From Candidatus Ribeiella danica (GTDB taxonomy: Bacteria; Chloroflexota; Chloroflexia; Chloroflexales; Roseiflexaceae), in assembly GCA_016717335.1 (NCBI GenBank), contig JADKFS010000016.1, forward strand, positions 62,001 to 126,000: DNA of 64,000 nucleotides, read 5' to 3'. The notes beneath the pieces were generated by a model. The model did not search any database. It had not been told where the DNA came from and saw only the letters and a program-made list of their open reading frames with translations. Positions within the stretch are counted from its first letter, which is position 1; the number at the start of each line of letters is the position of its first letter. Position numbers and translations under genes: made by a program. This document shows positions 17,644-25,375 of the stretch, piece after piece.

Positions 17644-19110
17644 GTGGCGACCACGACCAAGCGGAGCGACATACACGATCCCGATGCGGCGCAGGTGGTG
17701 CGCCAGTTCAGCGCCATCCCTCCCTGGCTGGCAGCTGCCCTCGACGCCGATCAGGTGATGGCGTCGCTGAATCGCCACGTTCCTGAATTTGCCTCCGGCG
17801 CGCTCGCGCTGCGCGGCTGCAGGATCGACCTGCTTCATCTCAAAAATACCAAGGGCGAGTGGGCACGCAACTGGGCGCTGACCGTCGCCGATACGAATGG
17901 CGAGCAGCGCATCCCCGTGCGCGCGACGCTGGGCGCGCCGGGGCTGGCCGCGATCGAGCCGCCCGCTGCGCCGCTGCCGTTCGAGTCGAGCGACTGGCAG
18001 TGCTGGCTGCCCGAGCTTGGCCTGCTGCTCAAGCGCGGTCGCTCCAAGAAGGACAAAGACTTTCCCTCGCTCAAGGCGCTTACCGATCCCGAGCAGTCCC
18101 GCCTGCTGATCGAGCAGGCGCTGCGCGCGCAGGCTGCCGGCTACGAGCGTGTGTCGATCCGCTCCTGCGCGCCCGAGATGGTGCACAACAAGCCGGGAAA
18201 GAGCACCGTTATCCGCTACAAGCTCGACTATGGCAGCGAGGCCGCCGGGCACAACTGGCGCGACGCAATCATCCTCAAGGCGTATGGCGACGATACCGGG
18301 CACAACGCCTTCGTCGGGATGCACGCCGTCTGGGACGCCGGCTTGAAAGAGAGCGCGGCGGTGCGCGTCCCCGAGCCGCTGGCCTACCTCGCCGACCAGC
18401 AGGCAACCGTGCAGGGGCCTGTGCCCGAGGAGCGCGACCTGGAGAAGCTCCTGCAGGCGCTGCTGCTCAGCGACGACCCGGCCGACCAGGCGGCGCTGGA
18501 CCAGGCGTTTCGCTCCACCGGCGCGGCCTTGGCGGCCTTTCACAGCTGCGGCGGGAGGGTGGATCTCACCACGACGTGGGGCGATGCCTTTGCCGAGCCT
18601 GCCGAGCAGATCGTCTGTCTGCGCGTGCCCTTTCCGGCGCCGATCGCCGCCCTCGACCTCCTGATCGAGCGGCTGCGCGCCCTGGAGACGACTAGCCCCG
18701 CCGACCCGGTCGTCCCGACCCACGGCGCGTTTCGGCCCGAGCAGATACTGCTTGCCGGCAGGCAGATCGGCTTTATCGACTTCGACAGCTTCTGCATGGC
18801 CGAGCCGGCCTTCGACCTCGCGCTGTTCCGCGCCTCGACGATGGACAACGGGCTGTACGACGAGCACATCCAGCCCGGCGACGAGGCCGAGGCCGCAGCC
18901 AGGCGCACGCGGATCGACACGCTGAACGAAAGCTTTCTCGCCGGGTACGAGGCCCACGCGCCCGTGTCGCGCGAGCGCGTCGCCCTGTGGGAAGCAGTGT
19001 TCTACCTCAACGACAGCCTGCAGTGCTGGACAAAGCCCCGCCCCAACGACCAGCGGCTGGTCGTCCCCCTGCTGGAGCGCCAGCTGCGCGCGCTGGGCAT
19101 TATTGGGTGA
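17644..19110 (+). CDS. APH-fold pseudokinase-like protein, array member 7
   Basis: 488 aa. Catalytic loop HGAFRPEQI (360-368) with Ala362 in place of the catalytic Asp; FIDFDSFCMAEPAFDLALF intact, a motif also seen nearly unchanged in member 5. N-lobe repeats CRIDLLHLKNTKGEWARNW and NKPGKSTVIRYKL. Start: an ATG at 17638 lies only 1 nt after AAGGAG, whereas GTG 17644 is 7 nt away and gives MATTTKRS, resembling the MSTTTAV start of member 5; GTG is chosen. Last gene of the block; a hairpin follows 150 nt later. Base composition is slightly less extreme than that of its neighbours. Confidence 0.83.
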   Translation: MATTTKRSDIHDPDAAQVVRQFSAIPPWLAAALDADQVMASLNRHVPEFASGALALRGCRIDLLHLKNTKGEWARNWALTVADTNGEQRIPVRATLGAPGLAAIEPPAAPLPFESSDWQCWLPELGLLLKRGRSKKDKDFPSLKALTDPEQSRLLIEQALRAQAAGYERVSIRSCAPEMVHNKPGKSTVIRYKLDYGSEAAGHNWRDAIILKAYGDDTGHNAFVGMHAVWDAGLKESAAVRVPEPLAYLADQQATVQGPVPEERDLEKLLQALLLSDDPADQAALDQAFRSTGAALAAFHSCGGRVDLTTTWGDAFAEPAEQIVCLRVPFPAPIAALDLLIERLRALETTSPADPVVPTHGAFRPEQILLAGRQIGFIDFDSFCMAEPAFDLALFRASTMDNGLYDEHIQPGDEAEAAARRTRIDTLNESFLAGYEAHAPVSRERVALWEAVFYLNDSLQCWTKPRPNDQRLVVPLLERQLRALGIIG

Positions 19111-19257
19111 GGCCCGCCCCTTTTGGGGTGAGGGCAAGCAGCACCGCAGGGTCAAGCTAGTGGGTCATTTGATATGCGCATCGCTCTTGTCGTGCGGCAG
19201 GTGATACGTCTGGTCTTCACGTTTCACACTTCACGCGAATGGCGATATTCAAATAGC

Positions 19258-19291
19258 GGCCCTCCGCTCCCGTGGGTGGGAGCGGAGGGCC
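19258..19291. terminator. Hairpin between convergent genes
   Basis: GGCCCTCCGCTCCC pairs with GGGAGCGGAGGGCC (14 bp, 6-nt loop) between the end of the kinase array and the end of the CarH-like gene. On the minus strand it is followed by CGCTATTTG, so it fits better as the terminator of the regulator gene. The rest of 19111-19444 shows no gene. Confidence 0.6.
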
Positions 19292-19444
19292 GGGGGTGGG
19301 TGAGGGAGCGAGCATCCGCCCGCGCGAGGGGCCTATAGCTGTGAGCAAAACCATTGAGCCACTATGCACCAACGAGATGCCGTTGTGCTGCCATCCGTCG
19401 TACTGCCGACTGCGCACTGCTATAGGAGTAAAGGGGCGAGAGCT

Positions 19445-20554
19445 TTAGAACAATGGATCAGGGAGCCGCAGGTCGCCTAGCGGGCGCAGCCGCCCGGCCT
19501 GCGGCGCCGGGTCCAGCTCCTTCAGACGCCACGGCATCCTCGGCAGCAGGGTGCCGGCGCGCGGGTCGCCAGCGCTCGTACGGCTGGTGTAGCGCAGCAC
19601 CTGGTCGACGGCGGCGCGCAGGTCGAGGCCCAGGTACAGCCCTGGCAGTCGCTGCTGCAGCTCGGGGTACTCCGCGAAGATCCGCCCGCTGTAGGTCAGC
19701 ACCAGCCCGTGGTGCTCCAGCGCGCCCACCGCCTGGCAGACCTCGTGCATCGCGGGGACATTCTCGATCAGCGAGCAGCTCAGGCTGACCACTGCCGGCG
19801 CGAGCCGCGTCAGGAACGCATCCAGCCCCGGCAGCGCCAGGTCTTGCCCCAGGTAGACGACCTCCCAGCCGTGCTCGATCATCAGCAGCGCGAACATCAG
19901 CAGGCCAAGCTCATGCTGCTCGCCGGGCACACAGGTGCAGATCAGGCGCGGCCCGTGCGCGAACGGCGCGTGGAGCTGCAGCAGCGCCAGCAGGCGCTGG
20001 CGGATGAAGCTGATCGCCAGGTGCCCGTCGGCTACGCTGATGCGCCCGCTCGCCCAGCGCTGGCCGATCTCGAGCGCCAGCGGGTGGAACAGCTCCAGCA
20101 GCAGCGTCTCAAGCGGGTGGATCGTGCTGAGCGCGTTGACGAGCAGGTGCGCGCGGTACACGTCGAGCGCGGCCAGCGCGCCCAGGATTCGCTCGCGGGC
20201 CTCCTGCCATTGGTCCATCGCGCTCACTGGCGGCCGGGTCGCGGCGGCTGGCCCCGGCCGGGTCTCCAGCCTGACCGGCCCGCCCGACATCGCCTCTTGC
20301 ATCAGCGCGATCGCGTGGCTGATCGTCAGACCATCCTCGGTGCACTGGCGCAGCCACCGGATCAGCGCCACGTCGCGCGCTGAGTAGCGGCGGTGCCCCT
20401 GCTCCGAGCGGTGCGGCTGCGGGACGCCGTAGCGCTGCTCCCAGGCGCGCAGCGTGGAGAGCGGGATCTGGGTCTGGCACACCACCGCCTTGATGTTGTA
20501 GTGGGGCGTGTCGGATAGGTTCAGGATCTGCTGCAGCTGCTCAATCGCGCTCAT
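19445..20554 (-). CDS. MerR-family B12-dependent (CarH/LitR-type) regulator
   Basis: 369 aa. Residues about 18-90: MerR winged helix (YNIKAVVCQTQIPLSTLRAWEQRYG, a split quote of the DNA-binding motif). Middle: four-helix cobalamin-cap region with W-x10-H (WASGRISVADGH); in CarH the motif is Wx9EH, so the adenosyl-facing Glu is Gly here while the His is kept. C-terminal Rossmann B12-binding domain with EQHELG (ExHxxG, lower-ligand His). CarH-type proteins bind adenosylcobalamin, repress in the dark and release DNA on illumination, often at carotenoid genes; lycopene cyclase is 34 kb away. ATG 20554 has GAGGAG upstream; a longer start (20611) lacks one. An 11-bp-repeat operator lies upstream, so autoregulation is likely. 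Confidence 0.88.
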   Translation of the reverse strand: MSAIEQLQQILNLSDTPHYNIKAVVCQTQIPLSTLRAWEQRYGVPQPHRSEQGHRRYSARDVALIRWLRQCTEDGLTISHAIALMQEAMSGGPVRLETRPGPAAATRPPVSAMDQWQEARERILGALAALDVYRAHLLVNALSTIHPLETLLLELFHPLALEIGQRWASGRISVADGHLAISFIRQRLLALLQLHAPFAHGPRLICTCVPGEQHELGLLMFALLMIEHGWEVVYLGQDLALPGLDAFLTRLAPAVVSLSCSLIENVPAMHEVCQAVGALEHHGLVLTYSGRIFAEYPELQQRLPGLYLGLDLRAAVDQVLRYTSRTSAGDPRAGTLLPRMPWRLKELDPAPQAGRLRPLGDLRLPDPLF

Positions 20555-20713
20555 CGGCGGAGTCTCCTCTTGACCCTGACGTGCCGTTTCGTTTTGTAAG
20601 ACGGACCACACACCAGGTGTCGGTCACACTCAGCTCATTGGAAGCCAGCATCAGGCTGGTTTGGCAGCGCACGTGGCTTGCGACGATTGAATTTGTCATA
20701 CAACGGTATAAGT

Positions 20714-20741
20714 ATCTTAACCCATGATCGGCGATTGCCAA
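20714..20741 (-). promoter_or_regulatory. Promoter of the CarH-like regulator
   Basis: Minus strand TTGGCA (20741-20736), 16-nt spacer, TAAGAT (20719-20714). It directly abuts the 11-bp-repeat operator. The remaining leader to the ATG is about 155 nt. Confidence 0.5.
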
Positions 20742-20743
20742 CC

Positions 20744-20785
20744 CGCACATGTGGTATACAAAGAGTACACAAATACTCCACGCGC
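20744..20785. promoter_or_regulatory. CarH-type operator: 11-bp phased repeats
   Basis: Four units at exact 11-bp period: CGCACA (20744), TATACA (20755), TACACA (20766), TCCACG (20777). Two are perfect matches to the CarH consensus TnnACA and two match partly. CarH tetramers are known to bind 11-bp direct repeats of this kind. Position is immediately upstream of the regulator promoter. Confidence 0.6.
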
Positions 20786-20830
20786 GAAGTTTCGAAAACG
20801 AATTGCACACCTCGCGCACAGCTACGATGG

Positions 20831-20966
20831 CCCCACCCCCTGCCCCGCCCCTGCAAGGGGCGGGGGTGTGTCCTGTGGTGCTGCGGTGCGCTGCTCTGCA
20901 GCGCACCGCAGCACCACCACGAATCCCCCTTCTCCCGGCGGGAGAGGGGGGTAGGGGGGTGAGGGT
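20831..20966. repeat. Composite three-hairpin element, copy 1
   Basis: Outer arms CCCCACCCCCTGCC and GGTAGGGGGGTGAGGG are complementary. Inside are hairpin CCCCGCCCCTGCAAGGGGCGGGG, a 20-bp central stem (20875-20894 with 20898-20917, loop TCT), and hairpin CTCCCGGCGGGAG. Reverse orientation relative to the copies at 57.5 and 60.6 kb. Confidence 0.75.
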
Positions 20967-21108
20967 AATCGCGTCCAGATGCCATCTGGAGAAAACCTAC
21001 CCCTAAAGGGGGGGTTGGGGTGGGTATCCGGCGAGCGCACCGCTTCGCATCATTGCGGCCGAAGCGGCGGGCACAAGCCCGGATTCCTGCGGAAGCGCGG
21101 CAGAATCC

Positions 21109-21117
21109 TGCTATCAT
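21109..21117 (+). promoter_or_regulatory. Extended -10 promoter of acetoacetyl-CoA synthetase gene
   Basis: TGCTATCAT, 42 nt before the ATG at 21160; no good -35 seen. Confidence 0.45.
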
Positions 21118-21159
21118 GCAGGCACGACACACAACACTCACCAGAGAAGGAGGTCGACG

Positions 21160-23157
21160 ATGACCGCGATATCCGAGGGCGCGCTGCTGTGGGAGCCGCC
21201 GGATGAGCTGAGTCGCGACAGTCGCCTGCGGGCCTATATGCGCTGGCTGGAGCAGCAGAACGGGCTGCGCTTCGACGACTACGCGCCGCTGTGGGAGTGG
21301 TCGGTCGCGAATGTCGAGCAATTCTGGGAGTCGATCTGGCAGTACTTCGACGTGCGCGGCTCGTCGCCCTACACGCAGGTGCTGGCCGAGCGCCGCATGC
21401 CCGGCGCGCAGTGGTTCGCCGGCGCGCAGCTCAACTACGCCGAGCAGGTCTTTCGCAACGCCTCGCACGACCGCCCGGCGATCGTGTTCCAGTCGGAGCG
21501 CCGGCCGCTGGCCGAGGTCTCGTGGGACGAGCTGCGCCGCAGCGTCGCCGCGCTGGCCGCCGGCATGCGCGAGCTGGGCGTCCGCCGCGGCGACCGGGTG
21601 GTGGCCTACCTGCCGAACATCCCCGAGGCGACGATCGCCTTCCTGGCCAGCGCCAGCCTCGGCGCGATCTGGTCGAGCTGCTCGCCCGACATGGGCGGCG
21701 CCAGCGTGATCGACCGGTTCAGGCAGATCGAGCCCAAGGTGCTGTTCGCGGTCGACGGCTACCAGTACGGCGGCAAGTCGTTCGACCGGCGCGCGGCGCT
21801 GGCCGAGCTGCAGGCCGCGCTGCCCACGCTTGAGTGTATCGTGCGCGTGCCGTACTTGGAAACCGGTGAAGGGGATGCGGCGGATTCACCCCCGCACATC
21901 GTAGCGTGGAACGACTTGCTGACGAGCGACGCACCGCTCAGCTTCGAGCAGGTGCCGTTCGACCACCCGCTGTGGGTGCTCTACTCGTCGGGCACGACCG
22001 GCCTGCCCAAGCCGATCGTCCAGGGCCACGGCGGGATTCTGCTGGAGCACCTCAAGTCGCTGGCGCTGCACCTCGACCTGCGGCCGGGCGACCGGTTCTT
22101 CTGGTTCACCACCACCGGCTGGATGATGTGGAACTTCCTGGTCGGCGGGCTGCTGGCCGGCTGCACGATCCTGCTGTACGACGGCAGCCCGGCCTGGCCC
22201 GACATCGGCGCGCTGTGGCGGTTCGCCGAGCAGGCCGGCATGACCTTCTTCGGCACCAGCGCGGCCTACATCGCCGCGTGCATGAAGGCGGCGATCGAGC
22301 CGGCGCAGATCGCCCGGCTGGGCCGGCTCAGGGGGCTCGGCTCGACCGGCTCGCCGCTCACGATCGAGGGGTTCCAGTGGGTCTACCAGCACGTCAAGCG
22401 CGACCTGTGGCTCGCCTCGATCAGCGGCGGGACGGATGTCTGCACGGCGTTCGTGGGCGGCTGCCCGCTGCTGCCGGTGCACGCCGGCGAGATCCAGTGC
22501 CGCTGCCTCGGCGCGGCCGTCTACGCCTTCGACGACGACGGCGCCGCGGTGGTCGACCAGGTCGGCGAGCTGGTGATCGTCGAGCCGATGCCCTCGATGC
22601 CGCTGTTCTTCTGGAGCGACCCAGACGGCCGGCGCTACCGCGAGAGCTACTTCGAGCACTACCCCGGCGTCTGGCGGCACGGCGACTGGGTCAAGATCAC
22701 GCCGCGCGGCGGGGTGGTGATCTACGGGCGCTCGGACGCCACGATCAATCGTCAGGGCATTCGCATGGGCACCAGCGAGCTGTACCGCGTGGTAGAGGGC
22801 ATCCCCGAGGTGCTCGACAGCATGGTGGTCGACCTGGAGTACATGGGCCGGCCGTCGTACATGCCGCTGTTCGTGGTGCTGCGGCCGGGCGTCGCGCTGG
22901 ACGACGAGCTGAGGGGCCGGATCAGGGACATGATCCGCGCGACGCTCTCGCCGCGCCACGTGCCGGACGAGATCTTCGCGATCGCCGAGATCCCGCGCAC
23001 GCTGAGCGGCAAGAAGATGGAGCTGCCGATCAAGAAGATCCTGCTCGGCGCGCGGGCACGGAAGGTCGCCAACCCCGACTCGATGGCGAATCCTCAGGCG
23101 ATCGACTATTTTGAGCAGCTCGCGCGGAGAATAGCAACCGCAGATGAACACAGATGA
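21160..23157 (+). CDS. Acetoacetyl-CoA synthetase
   Basis: 665 aa, full length for acetoacetate-CoA ligase: acetoacetate + ATP + CoA to acetoacetyl-CoA, AMP and PPi, cytosolic. The N-terminal ACAS-N region (FWESIWQYFDV) is followed by the AMP-binding motif YSSGTTGLPKP, the adenylation core (YGRSDATINRQGIRMGTSE) and the C-terminal LSGKKMELPIKK carrying the acyl-adenylate Lys. These signatures, with a Trp-rich stretch FWFTTTGWMMWNFLV, fit AacS better than acetyl-CoA synthetase. GAAGGAGG precedes the ATG. The last residues (TADEHR) lie in a repeat. It could feed ketone bodies into thiolysis or polyhydroxyalkanoate metabolism; no partner gene is adjacent. Confidence 0.9.
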   Translation: MTAISEGALLWEPPDELSRDSRLRAYMRWLEQQNGLRFDDYAPLWEWSVANVEQFWESIWQYFDVRGSSPYTQVLAERRMPGAQWFAGAQLNYAEQVFRNASHDRPAIVFQSERRPLAEVSWDELRRSVAALAAGMRELGVRRGDRVVAYLPNIPEATIAFLASASLGAIWSSCSPDMGGASVIDRFRQIEPKVLFAVDGYQYGGKSFDRRAALAELQAALPTLECIVRVPYLETGEGDAADSPPHIVAWNDLLTSDAPLSFEQVPFDHPLWVLYSSGTTGLPKPIVQGHGGILLEHLKSLALHLDLRPGDRFFWFTTTGWMMWNFLVGGLLAGCTILLYDGSPAWPDIGALWRFAEQAGMTFFGTSAAYIAACMKAAIEPAQIARLGRLRGLGSTGSPLTIEGFQWVYQHVKRDLWLASISGGTDVCTAFVGGCPLLPVHAGEIQCRCLGAAVYAFDDDGAAVVDQVGELVIVEPMPSMPLFFWSDPDGRRYRESYFEHYPGVWRHGDWVKITPRGGVVIYGRSDATINRQGIRMGTSELYRVVEGIPEVLDSMVVDLEYMGRPSYMPLFVVLRPGVALDDELRGRIRDMIRATLSPRHVPDEIFAIAEIPRTLSGKKMELPIKKILLGARARKVANPDSMANPQAIDYFEQLARRIATADEHR

Positions 23158-23215
23158 ACGCAGATGGATACTATTCAAGTAATTATCTGCGTGTATCCGC
23201 GTCTATCTGCGGTTG
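23135..23215. repeat. Imperfect inverted repeat between convergent gene ends
   Basis: CAACCGCAGATGAACACAGA... is mirrored by ...GTCTATCTGCGGTTG; units CAGATGAACAC/GCAGATGG repeat. The element encodes the last residues and stop of the acetoacetyl-CoA synthetase gene and ends 5 nt before the stop of the exporter gene. It may act as a two-way terminator. Confidence 0.7.
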
Positions 23216-23219
23216 TTTC

Positions 23220-24740
23220 TCATTCGATCGCCCTGATCGGGTGGGGCTCGTGCTCGCCCGCGGCCTTGGGCCGCTGCGCCGCCAGCTGGGCGATCCGGCC
23301 GGCCGGCGCTAGCATCGTGGCCAGCAGCCCGAGCGCGGCCGCGCCGAAGGCCAGCCAGAACACGCCCTGGAGCGCGTGCGCCAGCGCGACCCGCAGCGTG
23401 GCGTCCAGCGCCGCCGTCGCCGACGACTGCGCGATTGGGTCGAGCAGATCGTTGAGCGAGACCGTCGCCGGGTCGAGTCCGGCCGTGCGCATCCCGCCAA
23501 GCAGCCGCGCGCTCAGCAGCGCGCCCATCACGCTCACGCCGAGCGTCCCGCCGATGCTGCGGCTGAACTGCACCGTCGAGGTGGCGGTGCCGAGCGCCGC
23601 CTTGCTGACCGTGCTCTGCACCGCGATCAGGAACGCCGGGATCGACAGGCCCATGCCCACGCCCATCAGCGACAGGCTGCCGAGCAGCAGCGCCTGGCCC
23701 GCCCCGGCGCCAACCTGGGTCAGCACCAGCGATCCGATCGTCAGCAGCACCATGCCGACGAGCGCGAGCGTGCGGTAGCCGACCTTGAGCAGCAGCCGGC
23801 TGCCGATGATGCTGGCGATCACCCAGGCGATCAGCATCGGCGTGAGCGTGGCGCCGGCCTGAGTCGCGCTGGTGCCCAGCACCGCCTGGACGAACAGCGG
23901 CACGTACGACGAGCTGCCGAACATAGCCCAGCCGGCCAGCACCCCGTGCACGCAGGCGATCGCGAACAGCCGCTCGCGGAACAGCGCCAGCGGCAGCACC
24001 GGGTCGGCCGCGCGGCGCTCGACCCAGGCCAGGCCGGCGAACAGCAGCGCGGCGGCGGCCAGCAGCGCCCAGCCGACCGGCTGGCCGAACTCGAACAGGC
24101 CCATCAGCAGCAGCACGACGCTGGCCGTCAGCAGCGCCGCCCCGGCGTAGTCGACCGCCGGCCGGGTCGCGCCCGCCACGCGCGGCCGGTCGACCCAGGC
24201 GCGCCAGACGATCAGCAGCGCCAGCGCGCCGGGGATAATATTGACATAGAAGACCCAGTGCCACGAGACCTGGTCGACCAGGAAGCCGCCCAGCAGCGGG
24301 CCGACCACCGACGACACGCCCCAGACGCCCGAGAAGACGCCCTGCATGCGCGCCCGCTGCTCGAAGGTGAACATATCGCCGATCATGATGAAGGCCAGCG
24401 GCAGCAGGCCGCCCGCGCCGACGCCCTGCACCACGCGCGCGGCGATCAGCTGGCCCATGCTCTGCGAGAGCCCGCACAGCGCCGATCCCGCCAGGAAGAG
24501 CAGCATCGCGATCGCGTAGATCCGCCGGCGGCCGTAGATATCCGAGAGCTTGCCGTACAGCGGCACGGTCGTAGTCGAGGCGAGCATGTAGACAGAGAAC
24601 ACCCAGCTGTAGTTCTCCAGCCCGCCGAGCTGGCTGACGATCGTCGGCATCGCGGTCGCGACGACGGTCCCCTCCATAGAGGCCATAAACAGGCTGAGCA
24701 TGATGCCGGCGGTGATGACGACGACGCGCTGACGGGACAT
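23220..24740 (-). CDS. MFS drug exporter, DHA2 (14-TM) family
   Basis: 506 aa, EmrB/QacA-type proton antiporter with about 14 membrane helices. Motif A LYGKLSDIYGRRRIY after helix 2 and antiporter motif C GVSSVVGPLLGGFL in helix 5 are intact; motif FMASMEGTVVATAMPTI in helix 1 is typical of DHA2. It exports hydrophobic compounds; the substrate cannot be predicted. ATG 24740 has AAGGAG upstream. No regulator or membrane-fusion partner is adjacent, so it probably acts alone. Extended -10 promoter at 24774-24782. Confidence 0.92.
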   Translation of the reverse strand: MSRQRVVVITAGIMLSLFMASMEGTVVATAMPTIVSQLGGLENYSWVFSVYMLASTTTVPLYGKLSDIYGRRRIYAIAMLLFLAGSALCGLSQSMGQLIAARVVQGVGAGGLLPLAFIMIGDMFTFEQRARMQGVFSGVWGVSSVVGPLLGGFLVDQVSWHWVFYVNIIPGALALLIVWRAWVDRPRVAGATRPAVDYAGAALLTASVVLLLMGLFEFGQPVGWALLAAAALLFAGLAWVERRAADPVLPLALFRERLFAIACVHGVLAGWAMFGSSSYVPLFVQAVLGTSATQAGATLTPMLIAWVIASIIGSRLLLKVGYRTLALVGMVLLTIGSLVLTQVGAGAGQALLLGSLSLMGVGMGLSIPAFLIAVQSTVSKAALGTATSTVQFSRSIGGTLGVSVMGALLSARLLGGMRTAGLDPATVSLNDLLDPIAQSSATAALDATLRVALAHALQGVFWLAFGAAALGLLATMLAPAGRIAQLAAQRPKAAGEHEPHPIRAIE

Positions 24741-24773
24741 AGGGTAGCTCCTTGATCTGGTTTTCGACGGGGT

Positions 24774-24782
24774 AGTATACCA
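24774..24782 (-). promoter_or_regulatory. Extended -10 promoter of the MFS exporter
   Basis: Minus-strand TGGTATACT, placing the start about 25 nt before the ATG at 24740; no clear -35. Confidence 0.55.
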
Positions 24783-24795
24783 TAATCGTTTCCGC

Positions 24796-25320
24796 TAGCG
24801 GCTTCCGGGGCGCTGCGCCCCCGGCCCCCCGCCTACTGCGCCCGTGTTGGGCCGTCCTTCTTTCCGGGGCGCTGCGCCCCCGGCCCCTCGGCACCCAGCG
24901 GGTACCCGGGGAACCCGCGCCGGTTCCCCCAGCCCCCCTCCGGCAAATAATCTCGTCTCAGCTCGATCGATTGTGGCCCATGCCTCATACCATTTCGGGC
25001 ACGGCCGGTTCATGTCTCACCCTGCCTGAATTCAGCCAGGCATGCGCGCCAAGCATCGCAAACGAGACGGCATTCTTTTGGGGTCCAGGGGCAACGCCCC
25101 GGCCGGGGGGCGGCGGGGGTGGCGGCCCACCCCCGCCCGCGGGGGCACGGGGGGCGCGCAGCCCCCCGAAGAAGCGGGTTGCCACCCGCCGCGTGTGGAT
25201 TCAGCCAGGCATGCGCGCCAAGCATCGCAAACGAGACGGCATTCTTTTGGGGTCCAGGGGCGAAGCCCCGCCAGCGGGTGCACGGGGGCGCGCAGCTCCC
25301 GCAAGCTGGGACACCACCGC
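24796..25320. repeat. GC-rich repeat desert
   Basis: No gene. Contains copies of CCGGGGCGCTGCGCCCCCGG, a GGTACCCGGGGAACCCG block, and two copies (from about 25038 and 25207) of a module starting AGGCATGCGCGCCAAGCATC and running through TTTTGGGGTCCAGGGGC. The same modules recur at 45.78-46.37 kb. Apparent long open frames through it are compositional. Confidence 0.75.
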
Positions 25321-25327
25321 CATCCTA

Positions 25328-25336
25328 TGCTATGAT
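25328..25336 (+). promoter_or_regulatory. Extended -10 promoter of alpha-mannosidase gene
   Basis: TGCTATGAT 40 nt before the ATG at 25376, directly after the repeat desert; no clear -35. Confidence 0.45.
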
Positions 25337-25375
25337 GTTCCCACTCCAGGCCCTGCACTGAAGGAGAGAAGTCTC

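Noticed and set aside
4511..19110. Aminoglycoside resistance cluster
   Set aside because: Too many diverged paralogues, lost catalytic residues and Asn-to-Gln/His change do not fit resistance enzymes.
24971..25375. N-terminal extension of the mannosidase
   Set aside because: Runs through GC-rich repeat modules; a good ribosome-binding site and promoter point to ATG 25376.
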